Under the pieces are notes generated by a model, which saw nothing but the letters and a program-made list of their open reading frames with translations, searched no databases and was not told the origin of the DNA. From the NCBI RefSeq assembly GCF_000737785.1, contig NZ_JPRO01000023.1, forward strand, positions 1 through 64,000: a stretch of DNA of 64,000 nucleotides, given 5' to 3'. This document shows, one piece after another, positions 27,167-34,441 of the stretch; positions within the stretch are counted from its first letter, which is position 1, and each line of letters opens with the position of its first letter. Made by a program: the position numbers and the translations under genes. This DNA is from Chryseobacterium luteum (GTDB taxonomy: Bacteria > Bacteroidota > Bacteroidia > Flavobacteriales > Weeksellaceae).

Positions 27167-27418
27167 ATCCTTAATAATCTCAAAAGGCCATGTATAATGG
27201 CTCGATGCGTAAGGGTTTCCGTTTCTGGGAGTAATTATTTTTACTTTTATTCTGAATTTTGTACCCACTGGAAAATTGGTGGTTAAAACCTTGGAACATT
27301 GTACAAACATTGTTTCTACATAAGGGTCCTGATCCGGAAGAGGCCTGATATGAACTGAGGCGTATTTACCCTTTTCTTTAATTAAAACACTTTGTACTAT
27401 AATGTAATCATACTCCAT
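27164..27418 (-). CDS. 84-aa protein of unknown function, paralogue A
   Basis: Reads like a small beta-barrel: MEYDYIIVQSVL, HIRPLPDQDP, METMFVQC-like strand, VGTKFRIKVKIITPRNG, HYTWPFEIIKD. Nearly the same protein is encoded at 30986-31243 (85 aa), and both genes share their leader regions. No signal peptide. Sits just inside the right island boundary. No family recognised. Confidence 0.7.
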   Translation of the reverse strand: MEYDYIIVQSVLIKEKGKYASVHIRPLPDQDPYVETMFVQCSKVLTTNFPVGTKFRIKVKIITPRNGNPYASSHYTWPFEIIKD

Positions 27419-27610
27419 ATTTATCTTACTTTTTTTTGTTAGAATTTATCTTAATATTTAGCTCTTCAAATAGTTAAAATAACGGTTACCAAATTTATAA
27501 AAACAGGTTTATAATGGATTACGTATTTATACTTAAATTATATTAATTCTGATGGCGGATTTGTACCCGTGCCTTAACTTTCCCGTAATATATACTCAAG
27601 GATGCAAACC

Positions 27611-27744
27611 CGTGATAGTGCTGTTTTTGCAATTAAAAGAGCATGGAAATGGAACCGAATCTGAAAGTGAGGCCGCCGAATTTTGTGGATGAGCGTTTGT
27701 TTTAACCAACCTTGTCGAAGTTTAAAATCTTTGACAAGGTTTTG
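27611..27744 (+). pseudogene. decayed copy of the hutU 3' end and terminator (right island boundary)
   Basis: Translates, with one missing base near 27634, as SAVFAIKRA then EMEPNLKV and PNFVDERLF followed by stop at 27703-27705. That matches the last about 30 residues of hutU at 14938 (GAVFAIKRAMEAEPNLKV, PNFVDESLF). The bases after the stop (AACCAACCTTGTC) and the terminator stem also match. The copy is non-coding. It is best read as the displaced end of the original gene after insertion of the island. The rest of 27419-27610 has no visible gene. Confidence 0.85.
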
Positions 27745-27842
27745 AAATAGTAAAACCTGCTGTGAGGCAGGTTTTTTATTGAATTATGGTGGTGTTGTAA
27801 CATATGCCACAAATCTTAATTTTCAATTTCTATAGGATTAAT
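27737..27842. repeat. 104-bp direct repeat, right copy, with terminator hairpin
   Basis: Counterpart of 27063-27166, same ACCTGCTGTGAGGCAGGT hairpin at 27755-27772 followed by T6. It begins inside the hutU-like terminator remnant, so the duplication includes the boundary. Confidence 0.8.
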
Positions 27843-27857
27843 TGATTTGAAAGAGGT

Positions 27858-28448
27858 TTATTTTTCAAGACTTATTTCTTTGTTTGCCATTTTTAGTTTA
27901 ATAACTTTTCCTTTACTATCTTTTATTTGCTCAGTTTTTAAAGGGATAAATTTTTCTATTTTATCAGCTTCTTTGTAAAAGTTGTTTTTATCAACAGCGT
28001 ATTTATAATTTCCTTTGAGAATTTGAAAGGTTTTAACATCTGTAGATTCTATTTTTGAGATCTGTATTCCACCACTTGTTGGATGAAAATAGTATATATT
28101 TTTATGGTCTTTCGCAAACAAAGAATTTTCTATTTGTTGAAATGTATTAGGATCAATTTCCTGAGGAATAACTCCATTAAAGTATTCTGCCTCTTCCAAG
28201 TGACCATTAAATTCTCTTTGAGCAAACGTTCTATGGTAAAGAAATCCATGTTCGTTTTTATAAAAGTCATTTTTAATAGGTATTAGTTTTGTACTGTCTT
28301 TTAAATCATATTCTGCAGGATTTGTTTGATAGGATTGATTTGGTGTGTTTTCTGGTTTTTCCTGTAATGGTCGAATTTTATGGGTTTCTTTTTTTTCCGA
28401 GCAAGATATTAAAAGAAATACAATGGAAAAAGTAATGATTTTTTTCAT
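27858..28448 (-). CDS. DKNYY-like repeat lipoprotein
   Basis: 196 aa from the ATG at 28448; an upstream in-frame ATG at 28475 adds nine residues before the signal and is not chosen. Lipoprotein signal MKKIITFSIVFLLISCSEKK. The mature part has two DKNYY-type pieces (KDHKNIYYFH and VDKNNFYKEADK) and the motif LIPIKNDFYKNEHGFLYH. DKNYY proteins are envelope proteins of unknown function. It is a single gene on the minus strand between the hutU remnant and the kinase operon. Confidence 0.7.
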   Translation of the reverse strand: MKKIITFSIVFLLISCSEKKETHKIRPLQEKPENTPNQSYQTNPAEYDLKDSTKLIPIKNDFYKNEHGFLYHRTFAQREFNGHLEEAEYFNGVIPQEIDPNTFQQIENSLFAKDHKNIYYFHPTSGGIQISKIESTDVKTFQILKGNYKYAVDKNNFYKEADKIEKFIPLKTEQIKDSKGKVIKLKMANKEISLEK

Positions 28449-28515
28449 TATATATATTTTCCAATAAATGTACAAAGAATAGGCACTTGTTTTAAAACTT
28501 TTTAGATATTGAAAA

Positions 28516-28538
28516 ACCTGCTGTGAGGCAGGTTTTTT
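28516..28538 (-). terminator. terminator of the kinase operon, third copy of the AACCTGCTGTGAGGCAGGTT hairpin
   Basis: Same stem-loop as at 27084 and 27755, placed directly behind the last gene of the minus-strand operon. Confidence 0.75.
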
Positions 28539-28540
28539 AA

Positions 28541-29290
28541 TTATAATGTTGATGAGATGTCAAGGTCATTGTAAAGTTGTGAAATTATATCTATAAAATT
28601 ACTCCTTTCACAAATCTTAATAAGTTCTTCAAAATTGTCAGTTGTTAAATGCTTTAAAAGTAATTCTTTTTTCAGATTATCTGAAAGTTTTGAGTAATAA
28701 ATTCCCCAAATTAAACTTGTTTTGTCTTTATGGGTAAATTTAATATTAAAGTTTAAACTTAGTCCAATGAGTTCAGATAACCTTTCATCGAGGTCTTTTC
28801 TCTGCAATCTTTCTTTACACCAAATCGTAATTGCTTTATTCGGTTTAGGATACCTTAACAGTCTGTTACGTATGTGTTCTGAAATTGCATAATTATCAAT
28901 TAACCATTCAATATTATTTTGTGATAATTCAATGTCTTTAATGATTACACTTAGACTCCAAGAAATTGTCTCGTTTACTTCAGTGATTAATGATTTAAAA
29001 ATAAAAAATAATTTATCAGATATTACATTGTCAATAAAAGCTTTCTCCCATTGCCAACGAATTAATTTTATAAAAGTAATTCTCTGAAATCGTTGATTAT
29101 TATTTATTTTTTTTATAGCCGTGTCTAAAAGATAATTTAGAATACGTTTTTCAGGTTTCGTATATTTAATAATATCTTTATACTCAAGAATAGTCTTATA
29201 ATCCTGTAATATTTCATCTGGAATATGAGGTGGAAAATGTCTTAAATAATAATTTTCAAGCAAAATAAATTGTTCAATTGTTAATTTCAT
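28541..29290 (-). CDS. helical protein of unknown function, third gene of kinase operon
   Basis: 249 aa, predicted almost fully alpha-helical, no signal peptide or membrane helix. It has a repeat-like flow of helices (YKDIIKYTKPEKRILNYLLDT, FFIFKSLITEVNETISW, LIKICERSNFIDIISQLYND) reminiscent of HEAT/ARM scaffolds. Strongly AT-rich. It follows the kinase gene by 59 bases and ends at a terminator, so it belongs to the operon. It could be a kinase substrate or an effector; nothing shows which. Confidence 0.7.
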   Translation of the reverse strand: MKLTIEQFILLENYYLRHFPPHIPDEILQDYKTILEYKDIIKYTKPEKRILNYLLDTAIKKINNNQRFQRITFIKLIRWQWEKAFIDNVISDKLFFIFKSLITEVNETISWSLSVIIKDIELSQNNIEWLIDNYAISEHIRNRLLRYPKPNKAITIWCKERLQRKDLDERLSELIGLSLNFNIKFTHKDKTSLIWGIYYSKLSDNLKKELLLKHLTTDNFEELIKICERSNFIDIISQLYNDLDISSTL

Positions 29291-29349
29291 TTTGACTATC
29301 GACTTGTGTAAATTTATAATTGTATTAAAAATCTTTTAATCTATAATGA

Positions 29350-30366
29350 CTAATTATTTAATGTTGTATCTCTTATAATTTTAAAAAAAGCATCTTCTAT
29401 ATCACTATCCGCTAATTCTGTTTTACAAAATAATTTATTTCTAATTCCATTTTTTTTAAAATCAATTGCCCAACCATTCCTTTTTCGAACTTTTGTAATG
29501 GTATAGCGGTCTTTAGCATATACTCCGGTCCAATTATCATTATCGACGAGTTGCCAATCAATAAAAAAATTAAGTTTTTCAATTGATTGTCTAAATTCAA
29601 TGCAACTTTGATATCTTGATGTTTTATTTTTGTTTATTGATTTTCTTAATATTTTTAATATTTTTTCGGGAATATGTCTGAGAAAGATCCGCGGGGGATA
29701 TTTATCTTTTTTAACTGCTATAAGCCATTCGTTATGCGAAGCAAATGTGAAAGGTATACTATTTGTGTTATTAAGTAATCTGTAAAAGGTAATTCCCATT
29801 GCATAAATATCACTTTGCTTGTCCATTGGATTGCCCTCTATTACTTCAAGAGGTTGATGTGGCTTGTAACCTGCTACATCACTTAGATCTATGTGGTAAT
29901 CTATAGAAAGACCAAAATCAGATAGCTTGGGTTCTCCATTATCTCCAAACATAATATTTCCTGGTTTAATATCTCTATGTAAAATATTATTATTATGCGC
30001 GTGTTCCAAACCTAGTAAAGCCTGCTGAACTATTTTGCAACTTTCTTGGCTACTTATAAATCTTTTTTCAATATGCTTTTGAATTGAACCTTTAGCAAGA
30101 TATTCCATAGATATAATAACAACAGGTTCTCCATTAAAATTTGTAGATCTAACATCTATTACACTGACAATATGTTTGTGTCTACAAAAGTCTAAAACTT
30201 GCCCTTCTTTTATAGCTTGAACAAGTTTTGTTGGATTTGGGACTTTAATAACCTTTATAGCCACTTCCTTTTGTAGAAAAGGATCAAAACATAAATATAC
30301 ATGACCAAAAAAGCCATTTCCCAAATGATCAATTATTTGAAATTTATCTAACGTATTAATTGACAT
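29350..30366 (-). CDS. Hanks-type Ser/Thr protein kinase with C-terminal extension
   Basis: 338 aa. Complete kinase core: glycine loop LGNGFFGHVY (15-24), VAIKV with Lys38, Glu54, HRDIKPGN (130-137), DFG (150-152), and SDIYAMGITFYRL (185-197). The APE motif is replaced by PLEVIEGNP. Residues about 270-338 form a small beta-rich extension (WQLVDNDNWTGVYAKDRYTI, KRNGWAIDFKKNG) that could sense a ligand. No membrane helix, so it is cytosolic, unlike PASTA kinases. It sits 8 bases after the RNase H-like gene. Cytosolic kinases in small AT-rich operons are found in phage-defence and stress modules; that link is inference. Confidence 0.92.
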   Translation of the reverse strand: MSINTLDKFQIIDHLGNGFFGHVYLCFDPFLQKEVAIKVIKVPNPTKLVQAIKEGQVLDFCRHKHIVSVIDVRSTNFNGEPVVIISMEYLAKGSIQKHIEKRFISSQESCKIVQQALLGLEHAHNNNILHRDIKPGNIMFGDNGEPKLSDFGLSIDYHIDLSDVAGYKPHQPLEVIEGNPMDKQSDIYAMGITFYRLLNNTNSIPFTFASHNEWLIAVKKDKYPPRIFLRHIPEKILKILRKSINKNKTSRYQSCIEFRQSIEKLNFFIDWQLVDNDNWTGVYAKDRYTITKVRKRNGWAIDFKKNGIRNKLFCKTELADSDIEDAFFKIIRDTTLNN

Positions 30367-30374
30367 TTTATATT

Positions 30375-30830
30375 TTATAAGAGATTAAACCATGCGACTA
30401 AAACAGCTTCTTTTGTTGCTTTATCCCAATATGGGGGATTATTACCAATTATTGTATCAATATGCTTAAATACATCTTCTTTTTTACTAAGACCAAATTT
30501 TGTTGCATTAATAGCTTGTGATGAATAGCTATTTATAGAAATATTTTTTCTTTTAGCTATTAAGTTTAGTATTGCTTGAGGATAACATGATGTTCTAATT
30601 TGGTCTAATGAGCTAAGATTAAGAGATATTTTATGAGATATTTGGATTGGAGAATGTTTATCAATTATTAATGTAATCTGAGTTTCAAACCATTCCATCA
30701 GTTCTGCAGTATCAAAATTATTTGGATAAACAATTTTATTTTTTTCAACTATTATTGGAGGATTTGTTGAGCCATCAAGAGTACAAAATCTTAAATCATT
30801 TTTAGTAAAGTTAAAGCCTAAGTATTTCAT
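30375..30830 (-). CDS. RNase H/RuvC-fold-like small protein, first gene of kinase operon
   Basis: 151 aa. N-terminal strands MKYLGFNFTKNDLRFCTLDG and PIIVEKNKI are laid out like RNase H-fold proteins (RuvC, DUF3010), followed by the helix FDTAELMEWFETQI and a closing KATKEAVLVAWF helix typical of the fold. The first catalytic Asp of RuvC enzymes corresponds to Asn7 (GFN), so nuclease activity is doubtful. It leads the three-gene minus-strand operon. The fold call is from pattern only and could be wrong. Confidence 0.6.
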   Translation of the reverse strand: MKYLGFNFTKNDLRFCTLDGSTNPPIIVEKNKIVYPNNFDTAELMEWFETQITLIIDKHSPIQISHKISLNLSSLDQIRTSCYPQAILNLIAKRKNISINSYSSQAINATKFGLSKKEDVFKHIDTIIGNNPPYWDKATKEAVLVAWFNLL

Positions 30831-30985
30831 TTTAATATGGTATTAGTTATATATTAGAAATTATTTAAAGATAAATAATATTTATTATTAATAATTACGG
30901 TTTCCCATAATCAAAAACTTCCAGCCTCAAAACAACCTCCTCAACACCTCTGAATCTTTAAAACAATAGTAAATATTACAATGTT

Positions 30986-31243
30986 CTAATCCTTAATAAT
31001 CTCAAAAGGCCATGTATAATGGCTTGATGCGTAAGCACGATTTCCGTTCGTGGGAGTAATTATTTTTACTTTTATTCTGAATTTTGTTCCTACTGGAAAG
31101 TTGGTTGATAAGACCTTGGAACATTGTACAAACATTGTTTCTAAATAAGGGTCCTGATCCGGAAGAGGTTTTATATGAACTGGGCCGTGTTGACCTTTTT
31201 CATTACTTAAAACACTTTGTACTATAATGTAATCATACTCCAT
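30986..31243 (-). CDS. 85-aa protein of unknown function, paralogue B
   Basis: Paralogue of 27164-27418 with the same ends (MEYDYIIVQSVL, HYTWPFEIIKD) and one extra residue (NRAYASS against NPYASS). Leader DNA is also homologous, except that here a 159-bp MITE-like repeat interrupts it. The two genes bracket the lipoprotein and kinase operon in direct orientation. Function unknown. Confidence 0.7.
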   Translation of the reverse strand: MEYDYIIVQSVLSNEKGQHGPVHIKPLPDQDPYLETMFVQCSKVLSTNFPVGTKFRIKVKIITPTNGNRAYASSHYTWPFEIIKD

Positions 31244-31283
31244 ATTTATTGTATTTTTTGTTAGAATTTCTCTTAGTATTTAG

Positions 31284-31442
31284 AGGCTGTTTAAATTTTT
31301 AAAATCTCGCTGATCTGGCAGATTATACAGATTTTTATACCTGAAAATAATCTGCTCAATCTCCTAAATCTGCGCGAGAAATATTTTTCTTTAGCAATTA
31401 TGTCTGCATCATGATTTTTATTGAATAAATTTTAACAGGCTC
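31284..31442. mobile_element. MITE-like element M1 with visible empty site
   Basis: Ends AGGCTGTTTAAA and, inverted, TTTAACAGGCTC, flanked by TTTAG on both sides (31279-31283, 31443-31447). The homologous leader of paralogue A has a single TTTAG at the matching point, so this is a clean insertion with target duplication. No open frame. The interior carries CAGATT-type inverted repeats shared with 33.1, 33.7, 34.0, 38.2 and 63.2 kb. Confidence 0.8.
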
Positions 31443-31525
31443 TTTAGATTTTCAAATAGTTTAAATAATGGTTTTCAAATATATAAAACAGGCTGAATAA
31501 TGCATTCCGTATTTATACGTAATTA

Positions 31526-31720
31526 TTATAAAACTTCCAACTCAAAAACAACCCTGTTTTCAACCTGCCCAACACCTCCGGAGCTTTGAAACAATAGTAA
31601 AACAAACCTCCGGAGTCCTCCGTTGGTTAAAAACAATAGTGTTTGTGACTTCCGTACTTCTCCGGAAGTCTCCTGCATGTTGCGGGAAACCTCCGGAGTG
31701 CTCCGGAGGGGTGTTTTAAG
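31526..31720. repeat. cluster of CTCCGGAG palindromes
   Basis: Repeated CTCCGGAG and related TCCGG boxes, including CCTCCGGAGTGCTCCGGAGG, in otherwise AT-rich DNA just upstream of the DUF6261-like gene. A degenerate relative of its left part occurs at 30906-30968. The reverse-strand frame across it (31526-31732) looks spurious. Role unknown; it may be a leader structure or a REP-type repeat. Confidence 0.6.
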
Positions 31721-31787
31721 GTTGTTTGTCACTTAACAACTTTTTTATATATTTATTTTTTAAATTATTAATCAAAAACACAAACAA

Positions 31788-32501
31788 ATGAAAATTGCAC
31801 TCACAAAGCTGAACACCAAAGATCTTGCGACTTTGGCTCAGAGAATTATTTCCAATGCCCAGTCAGGAAAATACCCTGTCATTACCAATCATCCTCTTAC
31901 AGCGACTTTGGAAGCTTCCTACACCGAGTACGATAAGGTATATGCGAAGCAAATCTATAGCGGAAAAGGAAAAGATATTGCCATGGCAGATTATGAAAGG
32001 GATGTAGCGTATACCAATCTGAAGGCATTCCTGAACGGTTACCGGAAACTCCCTTCCGCGCTCAATTACCAGTTGGCAGAGGAACTGTATGAGGTATTTA
32101 AGACCTTCGGACTGAATCTTAACCGCCTAAGCTATTCTTCGCAGACTGCCCAGATGAAAAAGCTGATCGAAAGACTGGAGCTTCCGGAAAATATGCAGAA
32201 AATCAATGCACTTTCCCTGAATACGGCTTTTGAAGAAATGAAGATGAAACACCAGGATTTTGAAACCCATTTTGCAGAACAGGCCGAAGCCAATGCCGGC
32301 CTTCGCCAGATGAAAAGCGCCTCCGCCATCCGCAAGGATCTGGAAAAAACATTGAAGCTCTACATTAGTTTACTTACCGTAATGAAAGACGTTCCGGGTT
32401 GGGAACTTGCATACACCGATAATAATGAGCTGGTAAAGGCAGCAAAGAATTCTTCTGTGATTACATCAAAAGAGCAGGGCTCAACAGAAAAGAACCCGTA
32501 A
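31788..32501 (+). CDS. DUF6261-like protein
   Basis: 237 aa, fully alpha-helical, no signal peptide. Pattern of long amphipathic helices (LATLAQRIISNAQSGKYPVI, LEASYTEYDKVYAKQI, VAYTNLKAFLNGYRKLPSA, MKKLIERLELPENMQKINAL). It resembles DUF6261 proteins, which occur as paralogues in chryseobacteria; the call is from general pattern. Preceded by the CTCCGGAG palindromes, which may be part of its leader. Confidence 0.6.
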   Translation: MKIALTKLNTKDLATLAQRIISNAQSGKYPVITNHPLTATLEASYTEYDKVYAKQIYSGKGKDIAMADYERDVAYTNLKAFLNGYRKLPSALNYQLAEELYEVFKTFGLNLNRLSYSSQTAQMKKLIERLELPENMQKINALSLNTAFEEMKMKHQDFETHFAEQAEANAGLRQMKSASAIRKDLEKTLKLYISLLTVMKDVPGWELAYTDNNELVKAAKNSSVITSKEQGSTEKNP

Positions 32502-32579
32502 AGTACAGGCCTAATGAAGGAATATTTAGAACCAAAACCTAAAGAGTCTTGGAATAACAGAAAAATAAAGACAATAAAA

Positions 32580-32598
32580 AACCCTCCAAAAGAGGGTT
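32580..32598. terminator. terminator, mainly for the minus-strand peptide gene
   Basis: AACCCTC, loop CAAAA, GAGGGTT; on the minus strand it is followed by T6. It lies 15 bases beyond the stop of the bacteriocin-like gene and 79 past the DUF6261-like stop. Confidence 0.8.
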
Positions 32599-32612
32599 TG
32601 TATCATTAAGGA

Positions 32613-32786
32613 TTAAGGACGAATTACAGGTCTGCATGCACATAAGCAGTCCTCAAGGCCAGATGTCTCATCACATAAACCCACTGCTGCACATTGGTAA
32701 ATGTACCCAACTTTACATAATGGAGTGCCATTACCTCCATTTACCTGCTTTAACTGTTCTCTAGAAATCCTTTTTAAATTTTTCAT
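32613..32786 (-). CDS. bacteriocin-like peptide precursor with double-glycine leader
   Basis: 57 aa. The leader MKNLKRISREQLKQVNGG matches the LxxISREQLKxVxGG form of Gly-Gly leaders cut by peptidase-containing ABC transporters. The core of 39 residues holds six Cys (24, 32, 38, 47, 49, 51), ending CLCACRPVIRP, so disulfides or other crosslinks are likely. A terminator follows, and a -7-like box TATATTTG lies upstream (32813-32820, minus strand). Similar short peptides are annotated as bacteriocin-like in Chryseobacterium. No transporter or modifying enzyme is nearby, so processing must be in trans. Confidence 0.78.
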   Translation of the reverse strand: MKNLKRISREQLKQVNGGNGTPLCKVGYIYQCAAVGLCDETSGLEDCLCACRPVIRP

Positions 32787-32898
32787 AGTAATTGTTTAAT
32801 TTGTTTGAATTTCAAATATAACAATATTCCCTGTGCGAAGATTTATTTATTTACTTTTTAAGGAAATATTAACTTTTTTTGTGTTTGATCGCAAAAAA

Positions 32899-32918
32899 AC
32901 TCAGCGCAATGCTGAGTT
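32899..32918. terminator. bidirectional hairpin terminator
   Basis: AACTCAGC, loop GCAAT, GCTGAGTT, with A-run and T-run on either side. It probably ended the XRE regulator transcript (minus strand) before repeats were inserted between. Confidence 0.7.
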
Positions 32919-32952
32919 TTTTATATAGGACTTATTTCTTTGGTTTGTTGGG

Positions 32953-33060
32953 AAATCGCAAAGGCGCAAGATTTTTTTAGCAGTGTGGATATTTAAGGCG
33001 CAAGAAAATCAAAAGATTTTCAGCTATGCATTCATTATAAATCTTTGTTCTTGCGATTAT
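32953..33060. mobile_element. MITE-like element of the GCGCAAG family, copy 1
   Basis: Left end AAATCGCAAAGGCGCAAG, right end CTTTGTTCTTGCGATTAT, inverted and partly degraded. Internal GGCGCAAGAAAATCAAAA is shared with the copy at 37642-37775. No open frame. Confidence 0.65.
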
Positions 33061-33076
33061 TTTTAATGATTAAAGA

Positions 33077-33170
33077 AAAATATTTCTCTCGCAGATTTAG
33101 GAGATTGTGCAGATTTATTTTCAGTAATAACAAATCTGCGTCATCCGCGAAATCTGCGAGAGAATCTATA
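33077..33170. repeat. CAGATT-family palindromic repeat M2
   Basis: Perfect inverted repeat TCTCTCGCAGATTT (33085-33098) and AAATCTGCGAGAGA (33149-33162), preceded by the AATGATTAAAGAAAA block that also precedes units at 33691 and 33951. It has no GNCTGTTTAAA ends. Confidence 0.65.
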
Positions 33171-33205
33171 AAATATAAATTGAAAAGCTTTTATAGATTG
33201 AAGCT

Positions 33206-33580
33206 TTACTTTTTATACATTTTGAGTTCTGCTTCCAGTCTTTGGTTTTCTTTTTTCAGAAGCTCTATAAGATCTCTCTGGCTTTCCAACAGGAATTCCG
33301 GAACGTTACAGTAATAATTCCCGCTTACATTTCCTATATTACTGCTATTTGTATTGCTGTCAAAATTATTGATTTGTTTAATTTCCTCGCCATCTTCGTA
33401 TATTTCCTCCAATGGAACTTCCAGAAAACGGGCAATTTTATCCCATTCATCTTTGAAGATCTTTACATCTCCGCTTTCTTTTCTGCTGTAGTTGGACACA
33501 TCTGTTGCAATGATATCAGCAATCTGCTGCTGCGTAAATCCTTTTCTTTTTCTTACGCCGCGTAGTTTTTCTTTTTGCAT
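33206..33580 (-). CDS. XRE-family helix-turn-helix regulator
   Basis: 124 aa. HTH_3 domain at 3-62: LRGVRKRKGFTQQQIADII (helices 1-2), then the recognition region VSNYSRKESGD, and FLEVPLEEIYEDGE. A Ser/Asn-rich linker (NFDSNTNSSNIGN) leads to a C-terminal coiled coil (LLESQRDLIELLKKENQRLE) likely to dimerise. DNA-binding repressor or activator; target unknown. It sits alone among repeats, with the peptide gene and terminator downstream. Confidence 0.88.
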   Translation of the reverse strand: MQKEKLRGVRKRKGFTQQQIADIIATDVSNYSRKESGDVKIFKDEWDKIARFLEVPLEEIYEDGEEIKQINNFDSNTNSSNIGNVSGNYYCNVPEFLLESQRDLIELLKKENQRLEAELKMYKK

Positions 33581-33690
33581 AACCGTATTTTCTACAAATA
33601 TGCAAAATATTACTCAAAAAAAACAGTTGTTGGCCCTGTTCCGGACAAGAAAATGCATGAACCCAATTTATCCTTGCATTTATTTTTAAT

Positions 33691-34205
33691 GATTAAAGAA
33701 AATATTTTTCCCGCAGATTTCGCGGATGACGGAGATTTTTTTATAGCTGAAAATAAATCTGCTCAATCTCCTAGATCTGCGAGATTTTAAAAAATTTAAA
33801 CAGCCTGTAAATAGAAAAATGGAATTATTTTTCCACGCAAAGGTTTATTTTTAAGCTTGCATATTTCAAGGGAAGCAAAGGGTAGCGGCTGCACCGCTGA
33901 TGAAGCTTCGGATAAACCGTCCGCTTAATCGAATCAATCTATTTTTTAATGATTAAAGAAAATATTTTTCCCGCAGATTTCGCGGATAACGCAGATTTGT
34001 ATAACTGAAAATAAATCTGCTCAATCTCCTAGATCTGCGAGATTTTAAAAAATTTAAACAGCTTGTAAATAGAAAATGGAATATTTATTTTTTTCACGCA
34101 AAGGTTTATTTTTAAGTCTGTATATTTCAAGGCAAGCAAAGGGTAGCGGCTGCACCGCTGATGAAGCTTCGGATAAACCGTCCGCTTAATCGAATCAATG
34201 TTAAT
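33691..34205. repeat. 260-bp tandem duplication of a composite repeat
   Basis: Two units, 33691-33950 and 33951-34205, share a 260-base offset. Each has a CAGATT-family palindrome (CCGCAGATTTCGCGGAT start, ATTTAAACAGC end) and then a GC-rich block with the hairpins AGCGGCTGCACCGCT and CGGATAAACCGTCCG. No open frame. The gap 33581-34441 holds these repeats, the inverted element below and about 180 bases of AT-rich DNA. Confidence 0.75.
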
Positions 34206-34262
34206 TGATCCCTTCTTTGCAGGCTCAAAAAATATGCAGCCTTAAAAATAAACCTTTGCGTC
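34095..34262. mobile_element. MITE-like element with ~33-bp inverted ends (ACGCAAAGG family)
   Basis: Left CACGCAAAGGTTTATTTTTA and, inverted, right TAAAAATAAACCTTTGCGTC; similarity continues inward over TATATTTC/ATATGC. It overlaps the second 260-bp unit. The first unit has only the left end (from 33834), so the tandem duplication happened after this element arrived. Confidence 0.7.
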
Positions 34263-34441
34263 AAAAAAACTTTTAAGAGTAAAACAACACACCCTATTAA
34301 GCATCATAAAACACCCACTTAGCCAAATCAATGTTAAAATATTTCTCCTCAGATTAATCATGCGAAATAATTATTTTCAAAATTTTCACGCCACATTCCA
34401 ACCTTTCCCCACCATCCTGCATCTTTATATAAAAAGAGACT

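Noticed and set aside
30375-30830. Active RuvC resolvase
   Set aside because: The first catalytic Asp position is Asn and no full acidic set can be placed.
31526-31732. 68-aa minus-strand protein
   Set aside because: Lies over the CTCCGGAG palindromes and shows no domain or codon signal.
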